DNA from: UBA1259 sp964453915
Lineage (GTDB): Bacteria; Bacillota; Clostridia; Christensenellales; Borkfalkiaceae
Direction: 5' to 3'
Length of the DNA stretch: 64,000 nucleotides
Assembly (NCBI GenBank): GCA_964453915.1
Contig: CAYVPW010000001.1
Location: 13,768-77,767 of the forward strand
Below the pieces are notes generated by a model. That model was not told where the DNA came from. It saw nothing but the letters and a program-made list of their open reading frames with translations, and made no database searches. The position numbers and the translations under genes are program-made. The number at the start of each line of letters is the position of its first letter. The stretch's first letter is position 1. Positions 17,759 to 27,143 of the stretch are shown here, piece by piece.

Positions 17759-18274
17759 TTATTTTATTACGCTTACTTTAGCGTATCTAATTATCTTGTC
17801 TTTTAATTTATATCCCTTTTGAAATACCTGTTTGATCGTGTCGCTTTCTTCGCCTTCTTCTTTTTCAGCCTGCATTATCGCTTCCGCAAAATCCGGACTA
17901 AAAACTTCGCCAACGGGATTTATCTCAGAAACGTCCATATTCTTTAACGTTTCGTCGTACTTCTTTTTTAAGAGTTTCAATCCTTCTAAAGTCTTTTCGT
18001 CCGAAACCATAGAAATAGCTATATCCAAATTATCTCCTACGGGAAGAATTTTAAGTATTGCGTCCGCTTGACCTTCTCCGTAAGCATCCGTATACAACTT
18101 TGCGTTTCTCTTTTTGTAATTGTCGAATTCCGCAACGTTTCTCATCCACTTATCTTTGTAATCTTCACAAAGATTTTTTGCGTCTTCCAATTCTTTTTTT
18201 AGCGCTTCGGTTTCGCTTTCAACCTTTTCGCAAGTTTCTTCTTTTATTTCTTCTTGCTTTTTTTCCTTATCCAT
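17759..18274 (-). CDS. grpE: Nucleotide exchange factor GrpE
   Basis: Exchanges ADP for ATP on DnaK; 171 residues. A charged coiled-coil N-terminal half (to about residue 90) leads to the beta domain, with WMRNVAEFDNYKKRN and the C-terminal VFQKGYKLKDKIIRYA signature. It sits between hrcA (13-base gap) and dnaK (26-base gap). Confidence 0.96.
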   Translation of the reverse strand: MDKEKKQEEIKEETCEKVESETEALKKELEDAKNLCEDYKDKWMRNVAEFDNYKKRNAKLYTDAYGEGQADAILKILPVGDNLDIAISMVSDEKTLEGLKLLKKKYDETLKNMDVSEINPVGEVFSPDFAEAIMQAEKEEGEESDTIKQVFQKGYKLKDKIIRYAKVSVIK

Positions 18275-18287
18275 TTACTCACCGCCT

Positions 18288-19310
18288 TTACCTGTTGTTT
18301 TTTATCACGTCTTCTAAAATCTTACCTACGCCTTCTAAAACGGATACTACCTTTTGATAGTCCATTCTAAGAGGTCCTATAACGCCGTACGTGCCCAAAT
18401 TTACGCCGCTTGCAGAATAACTTGCCGTCACCAAAGAATATTCTCCGTTAGTCTTTCCGTCTTCTCCGCCGACCGTAATTTTTATCTCTATATCGTCGTT
18501 ATCGCTTGTAAGCAAATCCGCAAGCCTGTCTTTACTGGTCACCACCGATAAAAAATTTTTAACCTTTTCGGAATCGTTATATTCCGGATGATTTAATATT
18601 TTTCCTTCACCTTTTATTATAACGTCTTCCGCTTTGTTTTCTATATAATCTTCTATTGCGTCTATTATGCCTTCAAAAATGTCTTTATATGCTTCGAATT
18701 CTTGGGAAATCCTATCCGATAAACTAGATATTTCACCAAGTTTTTTTCCCACGACAAGTTTGCCTAAAAGTTCGCTTGCTTCTGTAATCTGCCCGTCCGT
18801 CATACTCTCCGGAACACTTATAAATTTATCCCTAATAAGAGCGGACTCCGTTACTATTAAAAGAAGCGCTTGATTTTTTTTGTTGCGAAACATATCCATC
18901 TTTAACACTACGTCTTCTTGGCTGTGCGTGGGGCACGCTATAGAAGTGTAATCAGTAAGTTCGCTTATTACCTTTACGGCGTTTTGCACAACCTGCTCTA
19001 AATTATCCGCATGGTTTTCAAAAGCGTTTTTTATAACTCCAAGTTCTTTGCCCGTAAGTTTGCTTTTGTCCATAAGTTCCGTAACGTATAATTTATACGC
19101 TTCCACGGAAGGAACTCTTCCGCTAGAAGTATGAAGTTGAGATAAAAACCCCATCTCCTCTAACCCCGCCAGTTCGCTTCTTATGGTTGCAGAACTTAAA
19201 TCTGGAAGATATTTTTCGGTTATACTTTTGCTGGATACCGGTTGTGCGGTTGATATATAATCGTCCACAACGTATTGCAAAATTTTCTTTTTTCTGTCCG
19301 AAAGTTTCAT
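18288..19310 (-). CDS. hrcA: Heat-inducible transcription repressor HrcA
   Basis: Repressor of class I heat-shock genes that binds CIRCE and is kept active by GroEL; 340 residues with this start. The N-terminal winged helix carries YISTAQPVSSKSI and SSATIRSELAGLEEMGFL. The ATG at 19308-19310 follows AAGGAG at ideal spacing; a TTG 18 bases earlier would cover the ribosome site itself. The CIRCE element lies 35 bases upstream, so it represses its own operon. Confidence 0.96.
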   Translation of the reverse strand: MKLSDRKKKILQYVVDDYISTAQPVSSKSITEKYLPDLSSATIRSELAGLEEMGFLSQLHTSSGRVPSVEAYKLYVTELMDKSKLTGKELGVIKNAFENHADNLEQVVQNAVKVISELTDYTSIACPTHSQEDVVLKMDMFRNKKNQALLLIVTESALIRDKFISVPESMTDGQITEASELLGKLVVGKKLGEISSLSDRISQEFEAYKDIFEGIIDAIEDYIENKAEDVIIKGEGKILNHPEYNDSEKVKNFLSVVTSKDRLADLLTSDNDDIEIKITVGGEDGKTNGEYSLVTASYSASGVNLGTYGVIGPLRMDYQKVVSVLEGVGKILEDVIKNNR

Positions 19311-19344
19311 CAACTCTCTCCTTGGCAATTCTTTTGGGTTTTTG

Positions 19345-19371
19345 TTAGCACTCTTGCCGTTTCAGTGCCAA
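19345..19371. promoter_or_regulatory. CIRCE operator of the hrcA operon
   Basis: TTAGCACTC (19345-19353), nine-base spacer, CAGTGCCAA (19363-19371). The left half is exact; the right half matches 7 of 9 against GAGTGCTAA. It lies just downstream of the predicted start site. Confidence 0.92.
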
Positions 19372-19382
19372 CTTTCGAGTCA

Positions 19383-19411
19383 ATTCTACTCTTATATCCT
19401 TTGTTTGTCAA
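19383..19411 (-). promoter_or_regulatory. hrcA operon promoter
   Basis: TTGACA (19406-19411), 17-base spacer, TAGAAT (19383-19388) on the minus strand, directly upstream of CIRCE. Confidence 0.85.
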
Positions 19412-19520
19412 GGGTTTTAGGACATTTTTTATAAAATATTTTTTAATCTTTTTTTACAAAATAAAATCTCCGCTTTATTACTTGTTTTTTAAGCAAAGCG
19501 TATCATTATATCAAAACTAA

Positions 19521-19550
19521 AAAAAGGCAAGAAACAACTCTTGCCTTTTT
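19521..19550 (-). terminator. Terminator after the 19567-20142 gene
   Basis: A perfect 12-bp stem AAAAAGGCAAGA/TCTTGCCTTTTT with a 6-base loop, ending the S26-like/proA unit. Confidence 0.88.
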
Positions 19551-19566
19551 ACCTTTTATATATTCA

Positions 19567-20142
19567 TCAAAGTTTTTTATCGAAATTTTCTTTATCAACG
19601 TACTCTATTTTCATAGAGATGAATGCGGAATATCGCCTTTTTAATATAGAAATATCTCTCATAGTAAAAAACTTTACGTCGGTCGCTTCCCATAAAAGCA
19701 CCCACGCAACTATATCCACTACTTCCGCCCATATAGCGCTTCCGAATCTATACCCTATAAAAATAGACGCCGCAAGCACAAGCACGCCGAATAACGCCAT
19801 AAAAAGCGCCATAACGTTGTATCTTTTTCTTTTACATTCGTTTTCCAGATAACGCTTTTCGTAATATTCTTTTATTGCGCTTTTATATACTACTTTTTCT
19901 TTATCGTCTATACAATCGCTGTAAACGCGAAGCGTCAACTCTTCGTTAGGATTAAGCGAAAAGGTGCTGTTTTCTAAAAATTCCGCAACTTCTCCGCTTA
20001 TCATAGGTGTTTCGCTATCGGAAAATACGGACAAAAAATTGCTGTCGTCGGCAACTTTCATTTTTACCACCACACGCCCTTCTTCGTCCCTTTCTCTCTC
20101 TTTATCTACAATCTTTAATAATTTTTGTTTGGCTTTTTTCAT
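19567..20142 (-). CDS. Hypothetical membrane protein with two helices
   Basis: A 191-residue protein that I do not recognise. A charged cytosolic N-terminal region (about 1-105) precedes two hydrophobic helices (about 108-128 and 134-152) and a basic C-terminal tail. It lies 24 bases downstream of proA and is likely co-transcribed with it. No motif suggests a function. Confidence 0.75.
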   Translation of the reverse strand: MKKAKQKLLKIVDKERERDEEGRVVVKMKVADDSNFLSVFSDSETPMISGEVAEFLENSTFSLNPNEELTLRVYSDCIDDKEKVVYKSAIKEYYEKRYLENECKRKRYNVMALFMALFGVLVLAASIFIGYRFGSAIWAEVVDIVAWVLLWEATDVKFFTMRDISILKRRYSAFISMKIEYVDKENFDKKL

Positions 20143-20166
20143 TTGTATAAAACCTCATCACGGTTT

Positions 20167-21414
20167 TTATTTTCTAACCGCTCCGTTTCCGTTCACAATA
20201 AATTTGGTAGTCGTAAGCGCTTTCAGCCCCATAGGTCCGCGTGCGTGAAGTTTTTGCGTTGCTATACCTATCTCCGCACCCAAGCCGAAAACAAACCCGT
20301 CCGTAAACCTTGTAGAAGCGTTTACGTATACGGAAGAAGAATCTATCAGTCTTGTAAACTTATCCGCATTATCTTTATTTTCCGTAATAATGGCTTCAGA
20401 GTGGTGCGTGCTGTGTTGGTTTATATGTTTAATCGCTTCGTCTAAACTGTCAACCGTTTTTACGGAAATTACAGGCCCGCCGTACTCCGTATAAAAGTCT
20501 TCTTCCGTTGCCAAAACCCCGCCTATCACTTTTTGTGCACGCTCGTCCGAACGGATTTCCACGTTCTTTTCGGACAGTTTGTTTTTTATTAACGGCAAAA
20601 CGGACGCTAAAATTTTAGAATGTATCACCAAAGATTCGCAGGCGTTGCACACGCTGTATCTTTGTGTTTTTGCATTGAATATCACGTCCGCCGCCATTTG
20701 CGGATTTGCAAACTCATCAACGTAAACGTGGCAGTTCCCAGTTCCCGTTTCTATAATGGGAACGGTGGCTTCTTGCAATGCTGATTTAATAAGCGAAGCG
20801 CCGCCGCGCGGAATTAACAAGTCTAAATAACCGTTCATTTTCATAAATGCAAGCGTAGTTTCTCTAGAAGTATCTTCAATCAAATTCACGGCGTTTTCAT
20901 TTACTCCGCACTCTTTTAACGCACTCTTTATTACGCACACCATAGCCTTGTTGCTGTTTATCGCATCGCTTCCGCCTTTTAATATTACGGCGTTTCTAGT
21001 TTTAAAACAAAGTGCAAAGGCATCTGCCGTAACGTTTGGGCGTGCTTCGTAAATCATACCCACAACGCCGAAAGGAACTCTTTTTTGAACTATCTTTATG
21101 CCTTGCTCTTTATTTGTAAAAGAATATACCTCTTCTCCTACGGGCGAATTTAGCAAAGCAACTTGTTCAATTCCAGTGGCAACGCCCTCTATCACTTTAT
21201 TAGAAAGCAAAAGCCTGTCTATAAAGCCTTCCGGTTTTCCTTTTTTTACAGCCGCTTCTATATCGATAGCGTTTTGTTCTTTTAAATATGCCGCTTTTTC
21301 TCGTATTTTTTTTGCCGTTAATTTTAGTGCTAAATTTATCGTTTCTTCACTTAAATCAAGCAATGCGCCGACAGACTCTTTTGCCGACTTACCTATCAAC
21401 TCTAATTCTGTCAT
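20167..21414 (-). CDS. proA: Gamma-glutamyl phosphate reductase
   Basis: NADPH-dependent second step of proline synthesis, making glutamate 5-semialdehyde; 415 residues. The ALDH-fold features include the catalytic cysteine in SVCNACESLVI, EARPNVTADAFALC and the C-terminal GLGAEIGIATQKLHARGPMG. The ATG at 21412-21414 is preceded by AAGGAG and lies four bases after the upstream stop, which decides the start. proB is not adjacent, unlike most genomes. Confidence 0.96.
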   Translation of the reverse strand: MTELELIGKSAKESVGALLDLSEETINLALKLTAKKIREKAAYLKEQNAIDIEAAVKKGKPEGFIDRLLLSNKVIEGVATGIEQVALLNSPVGEEVYSFTNKEQGIKIVQKRVPFGVVGMIYEARPNVTADAFALCFKTRNAVILKGGSDAINSNKAMVCVIKSALKECGVNENAVNLIEDTSRETTLAFMKMNGYLDLLIPRGGASLIKSALQEATVPIIETGTGNCHVYVDEFANPQMAADVIFNAKTQRYSVCNACESLVIHSKILASVLPLIKNKLSEKNVEIRSDERAQKVIGGVLATEEDFYTEYGGPVISVKTVDSLDEAIKHINQHSTHHSEAIITENKDNADKFTRLIDSSSVYVNASTRFTDGFVFGLGAEIGIATQKLHARGPMGLKALTTTKFIVNGNGAVRK

Positions 21415-21418
21415 ATTT

Positions 21419-21883
21419 TTATCTCCTTTTAAAATCAAAAGTAATAATACGTTTTATTTTATAAAAAAAAGCCTTTCTCGCCCTAAACGCCTTTACTCTT
21501 TTTATCCTTTTTTTATCGTTAGAATACAGTTTTTTTACTTCTTTTATATAATTTTCGTCTAAAACGTCTATATACCTTTTACCGCGGTAAAATCCCGCCA
21601 TGACGCCGACTATTTGCTCTTCTAAAACCTTTTCTTTACTATCTAAACCGTCGCCCATAAAAACGTACCCGTCTTGCAAAATACCTACCACCCTGTGCAA
21701 AACGTAAGTGCCGTCCTTTCTTAAATACAGTGCAACGTCCATCTCTTTAAGGCGTTCCGTTTTAGGCAAAACAACCACGCTTTGTTTTGCGTGTTTTAAG
21801 GTTGGCCACATACTTGTTCCGCCGGGAACAAAGGCTATCACCCCGTTTTTATTAAGTTCGGTTTTATAATCTACGCAACCCAT
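21419..21883 (-). CDS. S26-like (signal peptidase/SipW-type) peptidase homologue
   Basis: A 154-residue protein with a serine in GGTSMWPTL, a VLHRVVG segment and GDG, the order Ser ... His ... Asp seen in the S26B (Ser-His) signal peptidase group. It has no convincing membrane helix, unlike most signal peptidases, and a long basic C-terminal tail (about 110-154). It may process a protein in the cytosol or at the membrane surface, or may be an S24-like relative. The -10 box ends seven bases before the ATG with no ribosome site, suggesting a leaderless mRNA. Confidence 0.65.
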   Translation of the reverse strand: MGCVDYKTELNKNGVIAFVPGGTSMWPTLKHAKQSVVVLPKTERLKEMDVALYLRKDGTYVLHRVVGILQDGYVFMGDGLDSKEKVLEEQIVGVMAGFYRGKRYIDVLDENYIKEVKKLYSNDKKRIKRVKAFRARKAFFYKIKRIITFDFKRR

Positions 21884-21890
21884 ATAAAAT

Positions 21891-21919
21891 ATTATATATC
21901 ACTTTTTTTATTTTGTAAA
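21891..21919 (-). promoter_or_regulatory. Promoter giving a leaderless start for the S26-like gene
   Basis: TTTACA (21914-21919), 17-base spacer, TATAAT (21891-21896) on the minus strand. Seven bases then separate the -10 from the ATG. Confidence 0.7.
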
Positions 21920-21960
21920 TAAAAAACTCTCGTCAAAATTTTATCCGTTTTTAAAATAGC

Positions 21961-21994
21961 AAAACGAACCGAAAAGCCTTTTCCGGTTCGTTTT
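21961..21994 (-). terminator. Terminator of the ferritin-like gene
   Basis: AAAACGAACCG (21961-21971) pairs with CGGTTCGTTTT (21984-21994), with further pairing AAAAG/CTTTT inside. Confidence 0.85.
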
Positions 21995-22052
21995 AATTTT
22001 ATCGTAATCCTTCTAAACGGTTTGTTTTCACCGTTTATCGGTATCCAACAAA

Positions 22053-23297
22053 TTACACGCCTTTTTTTCTTCCTAAATCGGTGTTATCCGTTTTTCTGTC
22101 CCTTAACGATTTTTCTGCGGATTGTTTAACTTCGTAGCGATAGTCTTTTCCGTTTTTCCCTATATACTTTTCTATCACTGCATGAGAAGCAACTTGATTT
22201 ATCGATGAATTTACCTGTCTTTGATACTTAAAAAAGTCTGCACCGTCAGGCAAGTCGTCTACGGGAATGGTGTCTTCTTTATAGCCGGTAAGCCTTACGT
22301 CGTTCATAACTTTTCTCACGTATTCCTTATTATCGTGCAGTTTGATTAAACTGGGAAATTCCACTGTTGGAAACAATTGTTCAAATGTTCTGCCTTCGTA
22401 CTTATAAAGCATATCGGAAGCGATTTTTAAATGTTTTAATTCTTGCTCGAAATGCTCTTCCCAAACTCTTTTTATATAGCCGTCCGATTCGTCTTGAATA
22501 CAAGAATAATACAAATAGCACTCCGTATACTCGTGCATTACCCAGTGCTCTAGCCACGTGCAGGCGGGGTCTAACAAACTGCCGTATCCTGTCACATGTT
22601 GTTCTTCTATCATTGCTATTTCAGAATAAAGTTTTCTGCCTTGCTCCGAATGGTAAAGGTTTGCCACGTTCATATAGTAGTTCATTGTCTGTTGTTCCGC
22701 CGCCGTAATTATCATTGTGTTTAATCTCGTAGTTAATTCGTCTCTCCAGTCGTTTATATAATGGCGAACGTCGTCGTGCGGGTGGCGGTGCTCGGAAACG
22801 GTAGGTCTACCCGGCGTGATTTCCGTATATCCGCCAACCAAAACCTCGCCTTTTATACCTTCTTCCATATCTAATAAATCGCTATATCTATACAGATGGT
22901 CAAAGTCTTCTAAAAGGGCAAAATCAAGCTGTTTTTTCACAAAAGATTTGGGTTCTTTTATTGCCATTTCGGCAGTTAAGTCCACCGCTAATTGTTCGTA
23001 TGCGATAGTCGTTTCCAAAATAGTTTCGTTAATGGGGCGCAAAGACGATATCCTTTTTTGCTGTTGTTGTTCTTGTCTTCTCACTTCCGCAAGCGCACGG
23101 CGTATGTCGTTGTTTAAACAATGTCTATGAAAGTTATGCATAAACCAATTAGACTCAAACTCCGTGCCGTTCATCAATATAACCCTAGCCTTAGTGTAGG
23201 GGGCTGCAGTTTTTTTATCGTAGGGTTTTAAAGATAAGTTTGCCCAACTTACATAGTTGATTTTCGTGTCTTTTGGTAGTTCCTTAAACGGGTTCAT
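22053..23297 (-). CDS. Ferritin-like diiron-type protein of unknown function
   Basis: A 414-residue cytosolic protein, mostly helical. Acidic/His clusters of the ferritin-like type appear twice: LLEDFDHLYRYS (about 128-139) and, more strongly, EIAMIEEQHV (226-235), HEYTECYLYY (255-264) and EEHFEQELKHL (280-290). This spacing suggests a four-helix bundle with two metal sites. The substrate is unknown; oxygen or peroxide protection is a guess. The ATG at 23295-23297 follows AAGGAGG; the in-frame 37-residue extension has no ribosome site. Monocistronic. Confidence 0.65.
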   Translation of the reverse strand: MNPFKELPKDTKINYVSWANLSLKPYDKKTAAPYTKARVILMNGTEFESNWFMHNFHRHCLNNDIRRALAEVRRQEQQQQKRISSLRPINETILETTIAYEQLAVDLTAEMAIKEPKSFVKKQLDFALLEDFDHLYRYSDLLDMEEGIKGEVLVGGYTEITPGRPTVSEHRHPHDDVRHYINDWRDELTTRLNTMIITAAEQQTMNYYMNVANLYHSEQGRKLYSEIAMIEEQHVTGYGSLLDPACTWLEHWVMHEYTECYLYYSCIQDESDGYIKRVWEEHFEQELKHLKIASDMLYKYEGRTFEQLFPTVEFPSLIKLHDNKEYVRKVMNDVRLTGYKEDTIPVDDLPDGADFFKYQRQVNSSINQVASHAVIEKYIGKNGKDYRYEVKQSAEKSLRDRKTDNTDLGRKKGV

Positions 23298-23450
23298 AAA
23301 AATCCTCCTTTTTATTTGTTTATATTGTTTTACCCGTTTAACTTTTTTTAATACAACCTGCATAAAAAAACGAAAAATTTTTAGTTTTAATTTTTGCAAA
23401 ACAAACAATTACCCTATAGAATGATAAATATATAACGTAAAACAAAAAAA

Positions 23451-23475
23451 GAGCATAAAGTTTTCCTTTATACTC
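23451..23475 (-). terminator. Weak terminator after the VanZ gene
   Basis: A 10-bp stem with one mismatch (GAGCATAAAG/CTTTATACTC) followed by a T-run on the minus strand. Confidence 0.65.
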
Positions 23476-23497
23476 TAATCTTAGTAGCATTGTTAAA

Positions 23498-23980
23498 TCA
23501 ATTTTTTTGGTCGTTTTTCCGTTCTTTTTTACTTATAACACACCGTGCTACGTAATAAGTAGTGCCTACTATTATAAGCGTAGCCGCAACTCCGCCGAAA
23601 TCTATCCATACGTCTAGTAAAGAAGAACCTCTTGCCGAAAATAACTGAATAGTTTCGTCCGTCACCGCAACGAAAAACCCTACGACCGCTATAAACAATA
23701 CCGTTTTAATGTTATACTTTTGCAATGTCAAAAACAATGCGTTTAATTCTAATCCCAAAACGAAAAACTCTCCGCCGTGCGCCAACTTTCTAAAAGCGCC
23801 GTGCGTGATAACGTTTTCTCCGAAAAGAAAATCCAATACTTTGCGTGCCGCACCGTAAACCGTTTGAGACTCTTGCGAAGAGTTGCCTATATCGAGAAAA
23901 GAATTTCCCCAAATAAAGCCCACCGTGCAAAACAATAAAACACAAATTATCGAAATGCCGATTTTCCTTTTTTTACTCAT
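23498..23980 (-). CDS. VanZ-like membrane protein
   Basis: A 160-residue protein with about four membrane helices. The loop RKLAHGGEFFVLGLEL and the TDETIQLFSARGSSLLDVWIDF region are the VanZ family signature. Family members are linked to teicoplanin tolerance in one case, but the general function is unknown. It lies 11 bases downstream of malQ, so it is probably co-transcribed. The nearby glycan enzyme does not clarify its job. Confidence 0.85.
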   Translation of the reverse strand: MSKKRKIGISIICVLLFCTVGFIWGNSFLDIGNSSQESQTVYGAARKVLDFLFGENVITHGAFRKLAHGGEFFVLGLELNALFLTLQKYNIKTVLFIAVVGFFVAVTDETIQLFSARGSSLLDVWIDFGGVAATLIIVGTTYYVARCVISKKERKNDQKN

Positions 23981-23991
23981 AACGCACCGTT

Positions 23992-25491
23992 TTAATTTCT
24001 TAAAGATTTTTCGGTTAAAAGCGCAATCCGTTCCGCAACCGATTTTTTAAAATCTCTTTTACTAAACTTGATAGCCCAATTTTGCTCTCTTACTATGCCG
24101 GGCACGTTTATTCTGTAATCTCCGCCGCATAACAATGCATCTTGAAGAGGAAGAATAAATAAATCCGCCTTGCATAAAAAGCCTAATTCAATAATGCTCT
24201 TTGCTATCGTCTCCGGCGTTTTCGCTTCTCTCCTAATCTTAAATTCGCATAGAGACGAATTTACGCCCTTTACCAAATTGTTGTAATCCCATTCGGAAGA
24301 ATTCTCTATAAGCCCTATAAGCGTATCGTTATCGTGAGTTCCCGTGTAGCAAACAGAATTTTCGTTTATTCTCTCCGGCAAATATAAATTTCCCGTTTCT
24401 CCGTTAAAAGCAAAAGATAAAACTTTCATTCCGGGATAGCCGGTAAACTCTAAAAGTTCTCTCACCCCGTCGTCTATAATACCAAGGTCTTCCGATATTA
24501 TCTTATCCCTGTCTATTTCTTTATGAACGGCGTTAAAAAGCTGAACGCTGGGTACTTCTATCCATTCGCCGCAAGTAGCGTCTTTTGCACCGTAATCTAC
24601 TTCATAAAACCTGTCAAGTCCGCGGAAATGATCTATTCTTAAATAATCAACTATGGATAGCGCGCTTTTAAGCCTGTTTATCCACCAAGAAAATCCGTCC
24701 TTTTCGTGAACGGCGTAATCGTAAACGGGGTTGCCCCAAAGCTGACCTTTTTGACTAAAATAATCCGGCGGAACACCTGCAACTTTTTTGGGCGTAAAAT
24801 TATCGTTAAGCTTAAAAAGTTGCGGATTAACCCAAACGTCTACACTGTCTAGTGCAACGTAAAGCGGCATATCGCCCATTATGAAAACGCCGTTTTTGTT
24901 AGCGTACTTTTTTAATTTAAGCCACTGTTTTTTTGCAACGAATTGCAAAAAATGCCAAAACAAAACTTCTTCTTTATTTTGTTTTTCAAACTCGGCAAGA
25001 GCGCTCTCTTCCCTATGCCTTAATTCGCTTTCCCACTCGTAAAAAGGTTTATGCTCGGTTTTTATCTTTATTGCGGAAAACAAAGCGTAGTCTCTATATT
25101 CTCCGCTTTTTACAAACTTTTTGAATGAAGAATTATTTTTGTCAAAACGGCTAAACGCCTTTCTTAAAATAGGGTATCTTATTTGATACAACTTGCCGTA
25201 GTCTATATATTTTCCTTCTATAACAGCGCTTTTTAAATCCGACGCGGAAATTAAGCCTTCTTCTTTTAACGTTTCTAAACTTATAAAATACGGATTAAAA
25301 GAATAAGAGCAAACCGATGAATACGGGGAATTTCCGTAGCCCGTTTGAACCAAAGGTAAAATTTGCCAAACGCTTTGCTTTGCGCTTTTTAAGTAATCTA
25401 TAAAATCATATGCTTCTTGCCCGAAACTGCCGATTCCGTACTTGCTCGGCAACGAAAAAACGGGCAAAAGAATTCCGCTTTGTCTTTTCAT
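23992..25491 (-). CDS. malQ: 4-alpha-glucanotransferase
   Basis: GH77 amylomaltase that transfers maltodextrin segments during glycogen or maltose use; 499 residues. The start SGILLPVFSLPSKYGIGSFG, the nucleophile region YLRIDHFRGLDRF, the acid ISEDLGI and the third carboxylate TGTHDND are all present. A GGAA ribosome site precedes the ATG. Confidence 0.96.
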   Translation of the reverse strand: MKRQSGILLPVFSLPSKYGIGSFGQEAYDFIDYLKSAKQSVWQILPLVQTGYGNSPYSSVCSYSFNPYFISLETLKEEGLISASDLKSAVIEGKYIDYGKLYQIRYPILRKAFSRFDKNNSSFKKFVKSGEYRDYALFSAIKIKTEHKPFYEWESELRHREESALAEFEKQNKEEVLFWHFLQFVAKKQWLKLKKYANKNGVFIMGDMPLYVALDSVDVWVNPQLFKLNDNFTPKKVAGVPPDYFSQKGQLWGNPVYDYAVHEKDGFSWWINRLKSALSIVDYLRIDHFRGLDRFYEVDYGAKDATCGEWIEVPSVQLFNAVHKEIDRDKIISEDLGIIDDGVRELLEFTGYPGMKVLSFAFNGETGNLYLPERINENSVCYTGTHDNDTLIGLIENSSEWDYNNLVKGVNSSLCEFKIRREAKTPETIAKSIIELGFLCKADLFILPLQDALLCGGDYRINVPGIVREQNWAIKFSKRDFKKSVAERIALLTEKSLRN

Positions 25492-25522
25492 ATATATTCC
25501 TTTATTTTTTCTTGTGTTAATT

Positions 25523-26386
25523 TTATTGCTTAACGGAACCGTTTTGCAAAGAAAGGTATTCTTCCGCTTCTTTTACGCCGAACAGTTCTCTTATCGGTCC
25601 GTCCTTTCTCTTAGCGGCGAAAACCGTAAAAATTATAGCCACAACAACGCCTAAAACCGCAGTGATTATCACCGTTAAATAATCCCACTGATTGCCTATC
25701 GCCACTTTTACGGAAGGATCTAAAATAAGCCCGCCCACGTCATAAATAAAATGTAAAGCAATAGCGGAATAAATATTTCCCGTGGCAATTAAAGATATGC
25801 CGCACATTGCGCCTATTAAAAACGAATACCCTATTTGTAAAACCGTTGCCCCAACGCTTTGCCCGCCTATCAAATTTAATATATGCGACAATCCAAACAA
25901 CGCCGAAGATAGCGCCACGGAAAAGAATACTCTGTGTTTTTTATCTTTTAATAATACGTAGCAAAGCGGAAAAATAATACCGCGAAAAGTTATTTCTTCG
26001 TATAAACCGATAGAAAAACAATAAAAAACGTAAACGACAATATGCCCGCCGTCCGCATAAATATCTACGTTTCCTTTTAAAGTACCTATAACGGGAAAGT
26101 TATTTATAGCAACGGCTAGTGCGGGAATAAGCAATAAATAGTATTTTATATTAAACGATTTTGTAAATATCTTGCCAAACCCGTACTTAAATATAAAAAT
26201 CACCGCTATTGCCGACAGAATAATTCTTAAAACGCTTACAGCCACCATTGCGGATACGCTTTTATCTTCTATAAAAAAATCCGTTATTCTATTAAAAGGC
26301 AAAGATACAAGCCCCAAAGTAAACAGCATTACGATTACTATATGCCACAGCGGTGCTTTATAAGCATCTTTTTTTAGCGGATTCAT
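25523..26386 (-). CDS. CPBP-family intramembrane metalloprotease
   Basis: A 287-residue polytopic membrane protein. The motifs are EEITFRG (EExxxR), FGLSHIL and ALHFIYDV, the glutamates and histidines of the Rce1/CPBP (Abi) family. The ATG at 26384-26386 overlaps the fabG-like stop as ATGA, which fixes the start and suggests coupling. The substrate is unknown. Confidence 0.88.
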   Translation of the reverse strand: MNPLKKDAYKAPLWHIVIVMLFTLGLVSLPFNRITDFFIEDKSVSAMVAVSVLRIILSAIAVIFIFKYGFGKIFTKSFNIKYYLLLIPALAVAINNFPVIGTLKGNVDIYADGGHIVVYVFYCFSIGLYEEITFRGIIFPLCYVLLKDKKHRVFFSVALSSALFGLSHILNLIGGQSVGATVLQIGYSFLIGAMCGISLIATGNIYSAIALHFIYDVGGLILDPSVKVAIGNQWDYLTVIITAVLGVVVAIIFTVFAAKRKDGPIRELFGVKEAEEYLSLQNGSVKQ

Positions 26387-27120
26387 AAGGCGTATCCCCC
26401 GTCCGCAGTGATTATTTGACCTGTTATAAAATCCGCCTTTTCGGAGCACAAAAAATATACTAATTCGGCAATCTCTTGCGCTGTCCCCAGTCTTCCGAGC
26501 GGCGTTTGATTTTTCAATTCTTGAATCTCGGATTGATTGAACCTAGAATTCATTTTAGTATCTATCACGCCGGGGCAAACGCAGTTAACGTTTATTCCGC
26601 AAGGCGCAACTTCTTTTGCAAGCGCCTTTGTAAGCCCTATAATAGCCGCTTTGCTTGCCGAATAAGCCGTTTCCATACAAGCGCCCACACTTCCCCATAT
26701 AGAAGACACGTTGACTATTTTTCCGCTTTTTTTCTCTATCATACCTTTTAAGCAAAACCTAGACAGGTAAAAAGCAGAGTCAACGTTTACGCTAAAAATA
26801 TCTTTCCATTCTTTATCACTGGTATCGGACAAAAGTTTATAAAGGTCTGCACCGGCGTTGTTCACCAAAACGTTGATATGCTTAAAACTTTTAGATAAAT
26901 TGTCCAGTGCGTTTTCTACGCTTTTTTTGCAAGTAAAATCACAGCAAAAAGGATAAAAATAATCTAAAACACCTTCGTTTAAAAGTTCGGTTTTAAATTT
27001 TTCCATCTCTTCTTTTCCGTTATTATATTGTCCGCAAACAAAATAACCGTTTTTTAAAAAAATTTTGGCTATCTGTTTTCCTATTCCGCCGCTCACACCG
27101 GTAATCAACGCAACCTGCAT
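26383..27120 (-). CDS. SDR-family oxidoreductase, 3-oxoacyl-ACP reductase-like
   Basis: A 245-residue short-chain dehydrogenase. TGVSGGIGKQIA nucleotide-binding motif, NNAGAD, a serine in SSIWGS and YSASKAA complete the Ser-Tyr-Lys triad. It looks like FabG but has no fatty-acid synthesis genes around it, so the substrate is open. An AGGGGA ribosome site precedes it. Confidence 0.88.
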   Translation of the reverse strand: MQVALITGVSGGIGKQIAKIFLKNGYFVCGQYNNGKEEMEKFKTELLNEGVLDYFYPFCCDFTCKKSVENALDNLSKSFKHINVLVNNAGADLYKLLSDTSDKEWKDIFSVNVDSAFYLSRFCLKGMIEKKSGKIVNVSSIWGSVGACMETAYSASKAAIIGLTKALAKEVAPCGINVNCVCPGVIDTKMNSRFNQSEIQELKNQTPLGRLGTAQEIAELVYFLCSEKADFITGQIITADGGYAL

Positions 27121-27143
27121 TTTATTTCCCCTAAAATTTACTA

